From assembly GCA_964017065.1 (NCBI GenBank), contig OZ024788.1, positions 6,136,087 to 6,200,086 on the forward strand: DNA of 64,000 bases, written 5' to 3'. The notes beneath the pieces are model-generated. The model was not told where the DNA came from and ran no database searches. It saw only the letters and a list, made by a program, of their open reading frames with translations. Shown here piece after piece: positions 21,552-51,600 of the stretch; position 1 is the stretch's first letter; each line of letters begins with the position of its first letter. The stretch comes from Haliclona indistincta. Lineage: Eukaryota; Porifera; Demospongiae; Haplosclerida; Chalinidae. Made by a program: the position numbers and the translations under genes.

Positions 21552-24500
21552 ATGACCATGTTTCTCAACACGCTCATCAGTTTATTATGCATTGTCCCAG
21601 GTGAGTCATAGCATGATAGGATCGGCTTTTCGACTAGGGGCCCTGAGACTAGTCAGGCTCAGGCGTGCCGGGCCCCACGAGTCGACATAGACTATAATTA
21701 TTGTAGGTAACCCTTTGTAACCTCACTAACAGGGCTTCTGGCACTTGGTTGCGATGTTACTTGTCCAGTAACTACACAGAGCAAACGATGTCTTGGTAGC
21801 GACGACTACTGCTCGGGATCACATAGGACAAAAGCATCATGTGACGATGAAGGATACTGCAGATGTCACAAGTCAGTACTGTATGATGGCTGCACCTGTT
21901 TACGTACGTAATTTGTATAACATTACAGTGTATATGTGCTTATAAAAATTAATGTTTCCACACAGCTCATGTCTCAGGTTGTCAAATTAAAAGATCTCCC
22001 AGTACATATGTTGGGTTACCATCCAGTGATGGTAGTCCAGAGACTCCTTTCTACGGATGTGTTAGCACAGCCACTAACTGTGAATATGAAGTTCATGTGA
22101 TTGGTAACTATGAGAGCAGTAATGGTCGTCATGGATTTGGTATACCGAGAGTAGCTGGTGACACATATGTCAATGTGAATGTCATTGGTAATAGCTCTAA
22201 ACAACTTATACTTGTCTTTACATCATATGAACCTGTAAATTGGCGACTGAGTTTGCCGAGTGGAGTTGTCGTAAATAGAATTCTAATTGTAAGTTCATGC
22301 CTAGCTATGTTTTAAAAGATTAATTATAATTATTGTAATTAAAGTTGCATTAATTTTTCATCTTCATTTAGGGTGGATACCAGAGGAGTAAAGTATTTGG
22401 AAATTTCATTACCAAGTATGCTCCACTGAGTTCTGGCTATGGTCCAGATGATGGTGGAGGTGGTGCAGCTCATAATCTCGTCTACTTGACAAACAGATTT
22501 GGTCCAATATCTTCATTCAGTGGTAGTTACCGTGCCGATAGATGTCAACATTAACCGATCTCAAGGTAACTTCAGTTTGCAAGAGTTTAAACTCAAGTAT
22601 AAACTACAGCCCTTTTTATTCTGAGATTATATTATCGTACAAGATAATATAAACACTACTATTGGCATTACTTCCAACTAGTGACTTTTCTTAATTTTTT
22701 CCATTCACATACAGCATGTGATTCCTTTATGTCAACTCATCAAAAACCACGTAAGTATACACATGTTTAATTTTGAATACAGCAGTTACCAGCTGAGCTG
22801 GATTGTGACTTGCTCAATATTTTATTATAGCTATTGTGATCAGGTTTAAAAGGGAGAAATACACAGTAAATGAAAGTGCAGAGAGTATAACTGTTGTTGT
22901 GTTGACCAATGGACCAACTGATAGAAATATTACTGTGCGGTATTCAACTGTTGATGGAACAGCTCAAGGTGAGTCCATCAAGCTAGAGAGTTTGGGTATA
23001 GCTGTAAAGACGTAGTTGCACTTCATTTAGTTGCAGAACTTCATTATGCATCGCAATTCATATACCGTGTAGCGGGTAATTTTGGAGGGTCAAAATTTTG
23101 GCGAATGACCCAGATTTTGCGTTTTTGGCGAATTTAATTTTGGCGCCCAGCGCCTGGCTCACGTATTACTGCAATACAAAAAGCAGATTTTGGCAAATTT
23201 TATTTTGGCGAATGCTGACGATTCGCCAAATTCGCCAAAGTTTCCTCCCGCCAAAATTACCCGCTATGCGGTAGTCATGTATATTATTCATCCTCAGCAC
23301 CATTGGACTATACTGCTGTCAACCAGACAAGCATCATTCTAGCCAATTCTACTCAATTCGAAATTACTATTCTCATTCAATATGACAGAGAGCATGAACA
23401 ATCTGAAACTTTTCGAGTTCACCTTTCACTACCAGATGAACCTACAGTGTGTATCCCTGATACTACAGTCAACATCATTAACAGCGACAGTGAGTGACAT
23501 TGCACGTACAATACCAATAATGAGTACGGACAGGAGCCTATTGAGTCATACCACCAAGGGAACATACATGCAACTAGTATCGTGTTCACACTACGTGCTA
23601 GAAGGGAACTGAACCGGGCCGGCCCGGTTGCAAATCTCTGACAGTATGAACTGAACTGCACCATCGCGGCACCCCAACCATAGGTGGGCCGCTTCCAGCA
23701 CGGTTCGGCTGTGTCAAAACTTTGATCATAAAGTGTGGCACGGTTCGGTCCGGTTCCAACGTGCAGTGTGAACGGGGTATAGGGCACCTGTCACATCTTT
23801 TTTACCTTGCGTTGCATTGTGACCAGAAGTCAAAATATTTTGATTCACAAAAAATTAGAAACATTTTCTGTGTTGTGTCACAGTAGGACAGTCTGTTGTC
23901 TCCACCCTGCAGCAAGTAATAAGTCCAGTTAGTGATGTGTAAATCTATAAAGAAAGAAAATGGCAATGACATTATAGTCTGGCTCACACAGACTGGGCTC
24001 ACATATCTTTTTGCTTGTGTTATGTTGTGATTGGAATAAATTTTGAGACAGCTACTAATTGTTCAGGCTAGCTGGCAGTAACCAGAATGCAAAGAAACAT
24101 GTACTATGTTTGTCTCCTGACGTTTTTTCTATTAAATGTAGAAATGTTCGCCATGTCAAATTTTTGTTGATATCTAGATAACAAAATTTCGAAATTTTGA
24201 GTGAAAAATTTGTTGCTCCAATGTAAAATGTATGTGAATTACGCAAAAAAATTGCGCTTTAAGAACAGCCACGAAAAACACAAAAATGTTCATATTCGAA
24301 TTTTTCTACGTTTCAAGCAACATAAAATCTAGTTTCTCAGTACACAGCACTATTATGTAAATTGGTGTTTGATTTTCACTGAAAAAATCCTTTTTTACAG
24401 GTCAATTCATCATTTTAGCAATAGTTGGAGGAGTTTTTGGAGGAATATTGGTGCTATCTATTATAGCAATAGCTGTTGTGTCATATTTGGGTGTGAGGTA

Positions 24501-24813
24501 CAAGAAATCACAAACAAATAGCACACAAGCAACACGAAATGTTACTGCTTTAAATGGAAACATTACTACTGGGCAACCACACCCACCACCATCTACCACT
24601 GGTATTCATCAACCAACTTCTACCACTGCTTTTTCCTTACCACCATTACCTAAACCTTCAGTGGTTACCATCACACAGCCACAGACGAGTCTCTCAATCA
24701 CACAAGCTCCTCCTCCTTCATACGATATTCATGAAACATTTGCTACATACAATGAGAAACTTTCAGAAGCTCCTCCTGAATATGATACAGCAAGTCAAGA
24801 CAGCTATAGCTAG
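21552..24813 (+). CDS. Type I membrane protein with Cys-rich N-terminus, one Calx-beta domain and PPxY-type tail
   Basis: Eight exons: 21552-21600, 21733-21903, 21966-22288, 22372-22565, 22715-22750, 22831-22968, 23298-23489 and 24401-24813. The protein begins with a hydrophobic signal peptide (MTMFLNTLISLLCIVPG) and a Cys-rich stretch of about 55 residues. A beta-rich region of unknown family with a 'SSGYGPDDGGGGAAHNLVY' segment follows. Exons 6 and 7 code for a Calx-beta domain ('KYTVNESAESITVVV', 'YSTVDGTA', 'HEQSETFRVHL'). The last exon holds one transmembrane segment (about 370-392) and a Pro/Thr-rich tail with PPPSY and PPEY motifs that could bind WW or related domains. Phases join except inside exon 4: its last 45 or so bases read sensibly only one base out of frame (VTVPIDVNINRSQ), and that frame is also the one needed to enter exon 5. 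Function is unknown; an adhesion or receptor role is inference. Confidence 0.8.
23063..23275. mobile_element. MITE in Calx-beta gene intron 6
   Basis: The ends are inverted repeats: ACCGTGTAGCGGGTAATTTT at the left, CCAAAATTACCCGCTATGCGG at the right. The interior is full of 'ttggcgaa' and 'ttcgccaa' motifs that also pair. It is about 210 bp and non-coding. Confidence 0.8.
23585..23780. mobile_element. Inverted-repeat element in Calx-beta gene intron 7
   Basis: 'Gtgttcacact' near the left edge and 'agtgtgaacg' near the right edge face each other, and 'accgggcc'/'ggcccggtt' and 'cacggttcgg' motifs lie between them. It is probably a small non-autonomous element. Confidence 0.5.
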
Positions 24814-25331
24814 TTTCTTCAATACCCTTGTAATGGAACAATCAGATAGTCAGTGTATTCACCTGGTTTATCCTTTTGCTCAACTTGTTGACGATCATGT
24901 ACAGTTTGTTTATCTTCTTGTAGTCTTTGTTTACTATCTCGCTCTTGGTATTGTTGTGCTATCGGTTGTCCATCAAACCTGACATACTCTAGTGCAGCGT
25001 GTTGAGGTGAAGGGTCCTTCTTTGTAGTTGCTGTCAAGTGAGCTGAAAAATTAAGAATAATTTTCGATAATGAGGAATTTGATAGTGTTAAAATTAGGTA
25101 ACCGTGGCTCAAATGAGATGTCTTGATAATTCATGGTTGTCTACATGTACATGTACACAATAAATATTATGTTGTTAACCACTGGTTAACCAACACAATA
25201 AAATTTTTTCGTGAACAATAATAAATAACGAACATCAGTAAACACTTTATACACAAAAGTCAAAAAATCCACAGTCATTTCCAGTTTATGAGTAGGGTGG
25301 AGTGTTGCATGTCTGTTGTGAGAAGAGAGGA
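24814..25331. other. Convergent intergenic region
   Basis: It lies between the stop codon of the Calx-beta gene (+) and the importin stop codon (-) and should contain both 3' UTRs. No other gene is visible. Confidence 0.6.
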
Positions 25332-37340
<12,009 letters not shown>

Positions 37341-37516
37341 GACGGAGAAGAAAGAGAGCCAAAAAAGCGCACGTGGTCGCTAAGAGGCGGAGTTTCAAGA
37401 TCCAAATTATTGTCTTTTGTACGTTAAATTAGAAATTGCGGTAACGTGGGTGGGGCTGATATGCAGGAATTTTGTCGACGTGTCCGGTCCTATGAAAGTA
37501 AAGTCTCTCTCCAAAG
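37341..37516. promoter_or_regulatory. Bidirectional promoter between importin-7/8 (-) and TRIM-NHL (+)
   Basis: Only 176 bp separate the two start codons, which point away from each other. Both genes must start transcription within or beside this gap, so shared regulatory sequence is likely. No TATA box is obvious in either direction. Confidence 0.65.
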
Positions 37517-39859
37517 ATGTTTAGACCTCGAACCAAGACGTTTATGGAGAGCCACATACAGAGTCTCACAGACCAGGTAGCCTGCAAAATATGCCTGTTA
37601 GAGCTGGTCGATCCTCGCATTCTTCCATGCCTTCACGTTTACTGCAAAAGATGCATTGAAGGAATACGATTGCGATTGACAGCCGACAAGTACGTGTGCC
37701 CCGCGCCACAGTGCCACGACGAGCAGGTGATACCTAATCTGGACAATCTACCTCTACACAGCGTGATCAACACGAAGAAGCAACACATTCGCATCTTGAG
37801 ACAGATGTCAAAGGAAGAAGTTCCGTGTCAACTGTGTCCTCCGCCATCGCCAGCCAGCGCCATGTATGTCTGCATGCAGTGCAATGAAGGACAGCAGATA
37901 ATCTGTGAGGGTTGCTCACAAGACCACATAACTCGCCCGGAACTGCGCGAACACTCGCTCGACCTCCTCTCGACATGGTTGAATGCTCAAAACAGCAGGG
38001 TATTGTTAGGACGAGCCGCAAAGCATCGAACCAAGGTCTGCTCAGATCATGGCTTCCAGCTGAGATACTTCTGCTCCGCCTGCAGCACGACAGACTGCGT
38101 CGAATGCATCAAGACAGCGCACAAAGATCATCCCAAAGCAGTTCATGTAATGGAGAATGCAGTCGAGGGAGCCAAGAATATGGTCAGTCAGCAGCTTATT
38201 GGAGTTAAAGCAGCTCGAGAAGAGTTCGAGACAGCTGCAAGTGAGGTCGAGAAAGTTCGTGAACGTTTGCAGAATCAGGAAGACCAACGAGAGATGGACA
38301 TAAACACAGGATTTGTACGAGTGAGGAAAGAAATGGATAGTCGACAAAAATCTATGCTAGAGCAGCTCAAATTCATGTCTGATGCAAAGAGAAACAAGTT
38401 GGGGATTCAACTACGACAACTTGAGGGTTTGGCGAACCGAGCAACTCGACTAGAAGCACTGATGAATGATATTGCCAAAGCACCTAACATGGCACACCTT
38501 CTGGCTCTTGCAGATTTCTTAGTTCTCAAAAGCATTGAACTAGAAAAAAGTCGTGCCTCAGTGAAGAAGACCGCTACTCTCTCACCTCTGCGACTGCAAT
38601 CGAGCACTCCATCTCTCACTCCTTGTGAGTCACCAACACTGGCTGTTCAAATTCCTACCAACATCTTTCAAACAGCTCTCCGCAACCTGTGGAATGTGTA
38701 CAGCAACGACACCGACATACAGAAGTGCACAGCCAGAGGACCAGGCCTGAAGACACCAAGAGCTCTCGAAATGACATACTTCAAGGTGTTCCTCCGTGAT
38801 TCAAACAATGACCCGTGCAGTCAAACGAGCGGTCTCCGAGTAAAGTGCTACAGCCACGTCCAACAAATTGAGGAACATGTTCGAATAGCAACTGCCGGTC
38901 AAGGCATCATCCTTGTGTCTTACACACCAAGGACCAGCATGGAGTACAAGATCACTATACAATACGGCGGTGAAGATATAAATGGAAGTCCATTTGCAGT
39001 ACAAGTTCAACCAGCACCAGTCCTAGTAGCTGATGTTGAACCAGCTCTACAGCGCTCACTAGAGGACATAGTTGATCCTGTTTACATAACAGCTGCATCA
39101 GATGGAACGATTTATGTTGTCTCACAGGACGGCACAATCAAAAACTTTGATCAATCTGGTCAATCGGGAGGAAAATTTGAAGAAGGTGTTACAACATGTC
39201 CTGGTGGAACTGGTTTAGCAGAAAACAATTCATTGATTGTATCAAGCATGGAACACCACTGCATATCGAAATTTACTCAAAACGGGGTTCTTGTGATGAC
39301 GCAAGGCAAACATGGGTGTGGAGATGGATATTTTGATTGTCCCAAAGGTGTGTTCTACAAGAGCTCCACGAGAGAAGTATTTGTTTGCGACAAAAATAAT
39401 CATCGCGTACAAGTTTTTGACGAAAATCTCAAGTACTTGAGAAAATTTTCGATCGATCTGACCAACAAGGGGTTCACAAAGAAAGGTGAGCCCATTGATA
39501 TCTTCATCAGTAGCTGGGGGCCATTGTACGTCATCGACCAAGCAAACAGTTGCATCTTGATATACAGCAGCGATGAAAATTTTCAATTTTCACTGGGTCC
39601 GAACCTAGAGCCCTCTTCGAGAATATTGAAATCTCCTCGATGCATTGTTGCTGACGCTGATAACATCATGTATGTATCAGACAGTAGATGCGTTCTGGCT
39701 CTACAGAGCAACGGAGACCACATTGCTACTTTTGAAGACGACACTCACATTTCAGAACCAGCCGGCTTAACAGTAGACGATGACGGACACGTATATGTGT
39801 GTGACACACATGAAAATACCATAAAAGTTTTCAAAGACACGATAGCGAAGGTTTTATAA
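37517..39859 (+). CDS. TRIM-NHL protein (RING, B-boxes, coiled coil, filamin-type domain, NHL propeller)
   Basis: A single uninterrupted frame of 780 codons. The RING finger uses C23, C26, C38, H40, C43 and C46 with 'CPAPQC' completing it. A B-box 1-like stretch follows at about 102-150, B-box 2 at about 174-215 ('CSDHGFQLRYFCSAC'), a coiled coil at about 220-345, an Ig-filamin-type domain at about 385-515 ending 'INGSPFAVQV', and NHL repeats from about 530 to the end ('NHRVQVFDENLKYLRKF', 'CDTHENTIKVF'). This is the layout of TRIM2/3/71-type proteins: E3 ligases or RNA-binding regulators in which the NHL propeller selects the target. The lack of introns contrasts with its neighbours and could reflect an old retrocopy or simply the family's usual compact form in early-branching animals. 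Which TRIM subfamily it belongs to is uncertain. Confidence 0.93.
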   Translation: MFRPRTKTFMESHIQSLTDQVACKICLLELVDPRILPCLHVYCKRCIEGIRLRLTADKYVCPAPQCHDEQVIPNLDNLPLHSVINTKKQHIRILRQMSKEEVPCQLCPPPSPASAMYVCMQCNEGQQIICEGCSQDHITRPELREHSLDLLSTWLNAQNSRVLLGRAAKHRTKVCSDHGFQLRYFCSACSTTDCVECIKTAHKDHPKAVHVMENAVEGAKNMVSQQLIGVKAAREEFETAASEVEKVRERLQNQEDQREMDINTGFVRVRKEMDSRQKSMLEQLKFMSDAKRNKLGIQLRQLEGLANRATRLEALMNDIAKAPNMAHLLALADFLVLKSIELEKSRASVKKTATLSPLRLQSSTPSLTPCESPTLAVQIPTNIFQTALRNLWNVYSNDTDIQKCTARGPGLKTPRALEMTYFKVFLRDSNNDPCSQTSGLRVKCYSHVQQIEEHVRIATAGQGIILVSYTPRTSMEYKITIQYGGEDINGSPFAVQVQPAPVLVADVEPALQRSLEDIVDPVYITAASDGTIYVVSQDGTIKNFDQSGQSGGKFEEGVTTCPGGTGLAENNSLIVSSMEHHCISKFTQNGVLVMTQGKHGCGDGYFDCPKGVFYKSSTREVFVCDKNNHRVQVFDENLKYLRKFSIDLTNKGFTKKGEPIDIFISSWGPLYVIDQANSCILIYSSDENFQFSLGPNLEPSSRILKSPRCIVADADNIMYVSDSRCVLALQSNGDHIATFEDDTHISEPAGLTVDDDGHVYVCDTHENTIKVFKDTIAKVL

Positions 39860-40906
39860 AACTACTTTCAGTGAGATAGCACTATAAAAGAGTAATAATT
39901 TATTTCAATCTATAATATTCTTTTTTTGTTTTGTTTTTTTAATAATGGAAATATTTTGTTTAATATAAGAGATAACATTGAAGAAGAAACAAGGCAAGCG
40001 AGTAAAGTTAAATAAAGAAGGAAACAAAAATAAATTTTAACGAGACTGTGATATAGCAGGAGCCCATGGATATAGTAATTTATTAACAGTTCATGATTAA
40101 GTTCAAAGAGGAGCCTTCAAACATGCTCACAGATCTCCACTTTGTGCGAGAACCTCGAAGACAGAATCTATAATAATTTTATTATTACTTACTACAATAT
40201 AATAAACATCATTAATATTGACAGTACATGTTACGTTGTTATGGGCAACATACATGCACACGTGGTCTGGGTAGGTTTGCTTGTAGATTTGAATGTAAAC
40301 CGTATACTTGCAATTCAGTAAACAAATCAGTATAAGTAAACAAAATACAACAGCATTATATGTTTATGCAGCAGTATACCAGGAATACCTAGTGGGTATA
40401 GACAGTGGGTTGATTGTCCAACACTATTTGATGTTTTCAAGCTCTGATATCAAATGAAGTGAGATGATTATCATACAACTCAGCATTTGCAGTTAACATA
40501 AGCTAGACAAGCTATAAAACATGAACTCATGCAGAGATAATCCATTGAGGGTTTGGAGTTTCAAAACAACTACACATGTAAACCAACCACAAACCTAGCG
40601 AAACTATGATGATGCAACTTTATGGAACCTCCGATAGAATTCGAGCCACAATTAGTATGAGAAAAAACTGTTGATCGACCCCCTTTTTGAAAAACCTGCA
40701 TGGTCCTAATCTGGAGATTCTATAGGATGTTGAATATCATAGCAAGGTACGTGGATTTGGCTGTTTCACTCAAACGATGAACGTCTCTTGAATTTTACAC
40801 AACAGCATTATTTTAAAATATAAAATTATAATAATCCTATAACAGTACATGTGTAATTAAAATGGACTACTGGAACTTCACGAGGCACAAATAATTTAGT
40901 TCAGAG
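39860..40906. other. Convergent intergenic region
   Basis: AT-rich sequence between the TRIM-NHL stop and the eIF3m stop. It should hold the 3' UTRs; no further gene was recognised. Confidence 0.6.
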
Positions 40907-47491
<6,585 letters not shown>

Positions 47492-47653
47492 AGCCGACTC
47501 AGTTCTGGCGTCCAATCACTCGGCGCGGCCCGTTCTGGTAGATACCTCTCTTCAGCGAAAAAGCGCGTGGCACGAACACGTTGCTCAGAAGTCTGCACAT
47601 GCGCACTCAAGCGTCGGCAGAAGGAAAAGTTTCTCGCGAATTTTGGACTAAAA
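47492..47653. promoter_or_regulatory. Bidirectional promoter between eIF3m (-) and the SDR gene (+)
   Basis: The two start codons face away from each other with 162 bp between them. The SDR frame is open back to 47567, so an upstream non-ATG or longer start is possible, but homology begins at 47654. Confidence 0.6.
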
Positions 47654-48490
47654 ATGGTGCGCGTAGCTGTGGTTACTGGTGGCAACAAAGGGATTGGATT
47701 CGCAATAGTGCGTGGACTGTGCAAACAGTTTGATGGAGACGTGATTCTCACGGCAAGAAACCCTGAGCTAGGTCAGGGGGCGGTAACCAAGCTTGAGGGG
47801 GAGGGGCTCAAGCCAAAGTTCCACCAACTGGACATCACCTCATCCGAGTCTATTGCAGCACTAAAGCAGTTCTTGGAGAGCACATATGGTGGACTAGACG
47901 TCTTAGTCAACAATGCAGGCATTGCATTCAAAAACAATACCACTGTACCATTTCTAGAGCAAGCGGAAGTCACTCTGAGAACCAATTTTACGGGAACTCT
48001 AGATGTTTGTCAAGCACTTGTGCCCATTGTCCGACCACATGGACGAGTGGTTAACATATCAGCTACCAATGGACGCTTGTCAATTTTGAAACCTCATCTG
48101 CAGGAGAAATTCAGTGACCCTGAGCTGACTGAACAAGGTCTCATAGCTCTAGTGGATCAGTTTGTAGCAGATGTTGCATCGGGTGACCACGTCTCTAAAG
48201 GATGGGCTAACACTGCGTATGGAACCGGTTGTCTAGCCGTGATTGCCCTCACGAAAATTCTAGCTCGAAAAGTCGCGAAATCGGGTAAAGAAGACATTTT
48301 GGTGAACACCTGCTGTCCTGGCTGGGTCAAAACTGACATGGCTGGGTCAACAGCGCCATTGTTACCAGACCAAGGTGCTGTAAATCCTGTCTACGTAGCT
48401 TTGTTGCCTGAAGGCAGCCCTTCAGGGCAATTCTGGAAGAAATGTGCAGTAGCTGATTGGACCAACCCTCCACCAATAGCTAAAGATTGA
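47654..48490 (+). CDS. Carbonyl-reductase-like short-chain dehydrogenase, catalytic Ser and Lys replaced
   Basis: Single exon, 278 residues, closest in pattern to carbonyl reductase 1 (CBR1). The Rossmann-fold motif TGGNKGIG is at 8-15, NNAG at 86-89 and the structural Asn at 111, so NADP(H) binding looks intact. The family's catalytic triad is Ser-Tyr-Lys. At the Ser position ('VVNISA', where CBR1 has 'VVNVSS') the residue is Ala136, although Ser135 is next to it. The Tyr is present at 189, but the Lys four residues later is Cys193 ('AYGTGC' against the usual YxxxK). The substrate-loop and C-terminal 'CCPGWVKTDMAG' are well preserved. It may therefore bind cofactor without reducing carbonyls, or use altered chemistry. 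I chose the start at 47654 because homology begins there; the frame is open upstream to 47567. Confidence 0.9.
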   Translation: MVRVAVVTGGNKGIGFAIVRGLCKQFDGDVILTARNPELGQGAVTKLEGEGLKPKFHQLDITSSESIAALKQFLESTYGGLDVLVNNAGIAFKNNTTVPFLEQAEVTLRTNFTGTLDVCQALVPIVRPHGRVVNISATNGRLSILKPHLQEKFSDPELTEQGLIALVDQFVADVASGDHVSKGWANTAYGTGCLAVIALTKILARKVAKSGKEDILVNTCCPGWVKTDMAGSTAPLLPDQGAVNPVYVALLPEGSPSGQFWKKCAVADWTNPPPIAKD

Positions 48491-48661
48491 CTGATGTTTC
48501 AACATTGATTTTATCTCCCTTACAGTAATGTTGCCTCTGTTTATTATTAATTAAAAAAATTCACCAAAAGTCAGAAAAAACAAATAGGGATTTCACAAGT
48601 AAATAGGGATTTCAAAGTCAGAAAAAATAAATACAATATTTATAAATAACCACTGTTTCAG

Positions 48662-51600
48662 TCATACGAAGCAATGTAGTATTAGTAGTTTTGTACGTAC
48701 CTGTAGTATAGAGAAAATTAATGTAAACATAATGTTAGCATTATGATAAGGATATCTCACCTGCATGGTTGTGTAACTATAGAAACCGGTTTATTTAGAT
48801 GTCAGGATTGACTGCCACAACAAGATCGATAGAATTCTGCAGATTAGGGAAATTTCAACACTGGAATTTCCTGTGGCTTCTTAACCTAGCCCAACACTAT
48901 TCACTATTTCTTGCTAAATGTTTCACTGTTATCATTAGCGCATGCACAAGAAATTTAACTTCAGAAAAACGCAAATTTGTCTAACTTTTACCTTCCAAAA
49001 CTCCCACATCGCTACAATGGTACTTTTTCATTTCTTGTTACTCACCGATTCCATGTCCATGGCTTGTTTGAGTGCTTGAGCAGCTTCGTCATGGGCCACA
49101 TCCAGCATACTGACACCATCGCACACTAGTATCTGGTCTCCAACATTGAGTTTACCTGAAAGACACAGAATCATTATGTTTTCCTAAATACGTAAAGTTC
49201 TGTACAGTTTGTGCTGTAAACTTTACAGTATCTTTCATAACATTTAGATGCATTATTCATCATTATTGTGTAGGTTTTCAATACTTGTGAAAATGTCAGT
49301 AAAATATCATCATACTGTCTGTATGGCTGATAGCAATTATAATTATATTGTGCAATTTTGCAGTAAGCTAGAGCGTGCATAGATTTATGAGAGTGTGTGC
49401 GAAATTAAATTTTACAGTACACGCCCATCTCAATTATTATTGAAACTTTTCGACGAATTAACAGTCGAAGGACAGACTCCAACTAGTGGAGCAGCCTACT
49501 ACAATAAAATTAACTAATAATTATGTGAATATGACGAGCAGGGACATAAAAAATGATAAGTACACGATATGTCAGATTGAAAATGGGTAATGAAATGATT
49601 CCAGAGAAACTCAATTAGAAAATGTTTTATGCTTTGAAATGGAAGAGACAAGTCAATTGTGGGATTAATTTTGCATTTTTGAAGTTAAATTTCCGTAAAT
49701 AGTTTAACCAGCCATAATGGTGGGGCACTGCTAGTATTGCATTGGAATTTTTTATTTTAACTGATGGGGATTTCTGGATACAACACACAGCATATTATGT
49801 GCTGTGACAGCTGTTTACTCCTGAGATGTCTCTATTTAATTTTGCATTTCAGACTATAGTGTATTTGAGTACCGAGTACTCAGAAAATACTGTTTTTGCA
49901 GTATTTCGCAGTATTTCGCAGAAGTTGAGTATTGCGCTTGTTCATAAAATAACAGGAAACTATTAGGTTTCTAACAATAATTATCATTCTCTGACAGTAT
50001 ACTGAATGATTACCATATTTAGCAGCAGCTCCCCCCTCTATTATGCGCGATATAATAATCTGTCCACCAGTGGGCGTGTCTGTACCGCCACGAATAGCAA
50101 TTTTGAATGGTCCGTCCTATAAAGTGAAGAATACAAAAAATCTCAAACAATACAACTGAAGCACATGCCTTGGGCACTGTATGAAACTGCACTTTTCTGC
50201 CTTTTAAAACACTTTCACTGAACTAGAAAAAAAACAATGCTCACATCAGTTGTTATCACCCTATATGTAAAGTTATATAACTCACTGATAGATTGCTGGG
50301 ATGAACTGTGTCCAAGTTCTCGTTGATGGAATTTTCCCGATGCTGACCACTCGAGTCAGGAATAATGACCACACTATTGTCAGTAGAAATTTAAAAAAAT
50401 TTGCATTCAAAAACAAGTGACAACGTCACAATCCTAGCTTCAGAAATAACAAGTTGAAGAATGGAATTCCATCATAATTACACTTATATCGAATTGTGTG
50501 CACATTGTGTGCACCCTGTAATTTTGTCTCTAAATTTGCTTATTTGTCACTAAATTTGCTTATTTGTCACTAAATTTTGCATGTTTGTTACTAAATTTGC
50601 TTATTTGTCACTAAATTTTGCATGTTTGTCACTAAATTTGCTTGTTTGTCACTAAATTTTGCTTATTTGTCACTAAATTAGCTTATTTTGTTAATAAATT
50701 AGCCTACATGTCACAAATGTTTTGCTTACTTGTCACTAAATTTTGGCCTTTTGTCTGTGACAGAACTTTTGCTCTAAAAAATACGAAGTAAAAAGCATTT
50801 GAAATAAATATTGTTGTTCTATCACTCACAGTTGAATTTGAAGATGATTTTTTTAGAGCTGGTCCCGGTGGTGGTTTGAGGTTGAGCAGAGGAGAGGCCC
50901 TTCTTGGTTTCGATGAAGGAGGTGGAGTTGAAGGAGGGGGTGGTGGAGGAGGACCATCATCCTCATCGACTGGAAACTGGAATGAAGTTAGATCTGGTTT
51001 TGGTGATTTCTGAGCACTCTTCACGGCTTGATTCGATTTAGGTGGAGTGGTGTCACGAGTTTCTTCCTTGCTGTGCTCTTGACTGGATGGTGGGGCTTCT
51101 CCAGCTATGGTTGCTCGTGGAAGTTTAGGAAAGATCTTTGCAATTGAAGCAGGCATCTCTTTTCCCTCTGCTGCTGGGGGTGAGGAAGGAGAAGTTGGAG
51201 TGGTTGGAGAAACTGGCAGAATCGGTGGTTGCCAGTCCTGCATGCCCTCTATGATGGAGAGAGCCCTCATTGAGAAGACAGATGCATCAAGGTCTTCCGT
51301 TGCAACTGTCTGGTCTTCTGCTCGATCTTGTCCTATGCCTAGGAGCGTAGGCATAGCAACAGTTGGACCCCACCCCACTGCTGCTGGAAGGGCAAGCTTT
51401 GGTAGTGCTTTAGACTGCTGAGCATCCATATTCAGCATCAACAAGTTTCCGTCTCTTGAAGGGGACGGTTGGATTCCGGTTTTCTTCTTTTTCGCCTTTT
51501 GAGCTTCTTTAGGACGTAGCATGAAAGTGGTGTCCTCTTCTGCATCTGGGGACAGAATTTCGGCATCCACATCAAAATCTTGTGGACCAAAATCGAAGTC

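Noticed and set aside
48764..48779. 16-bp microexon before the last harmonin-like exon
   Set aside because: Bounded by AG and GT, but including it gives a long unrelated tail; skipping it ends the PDZ3 strand neatly.
50286..50373. Extra exon of the harmonin-like gene
   Set aside because: It has splice-like edges and an open frame leading into PDZ3, but its phase does not match the preceding linker exon, while skipping it does; left out of the model.
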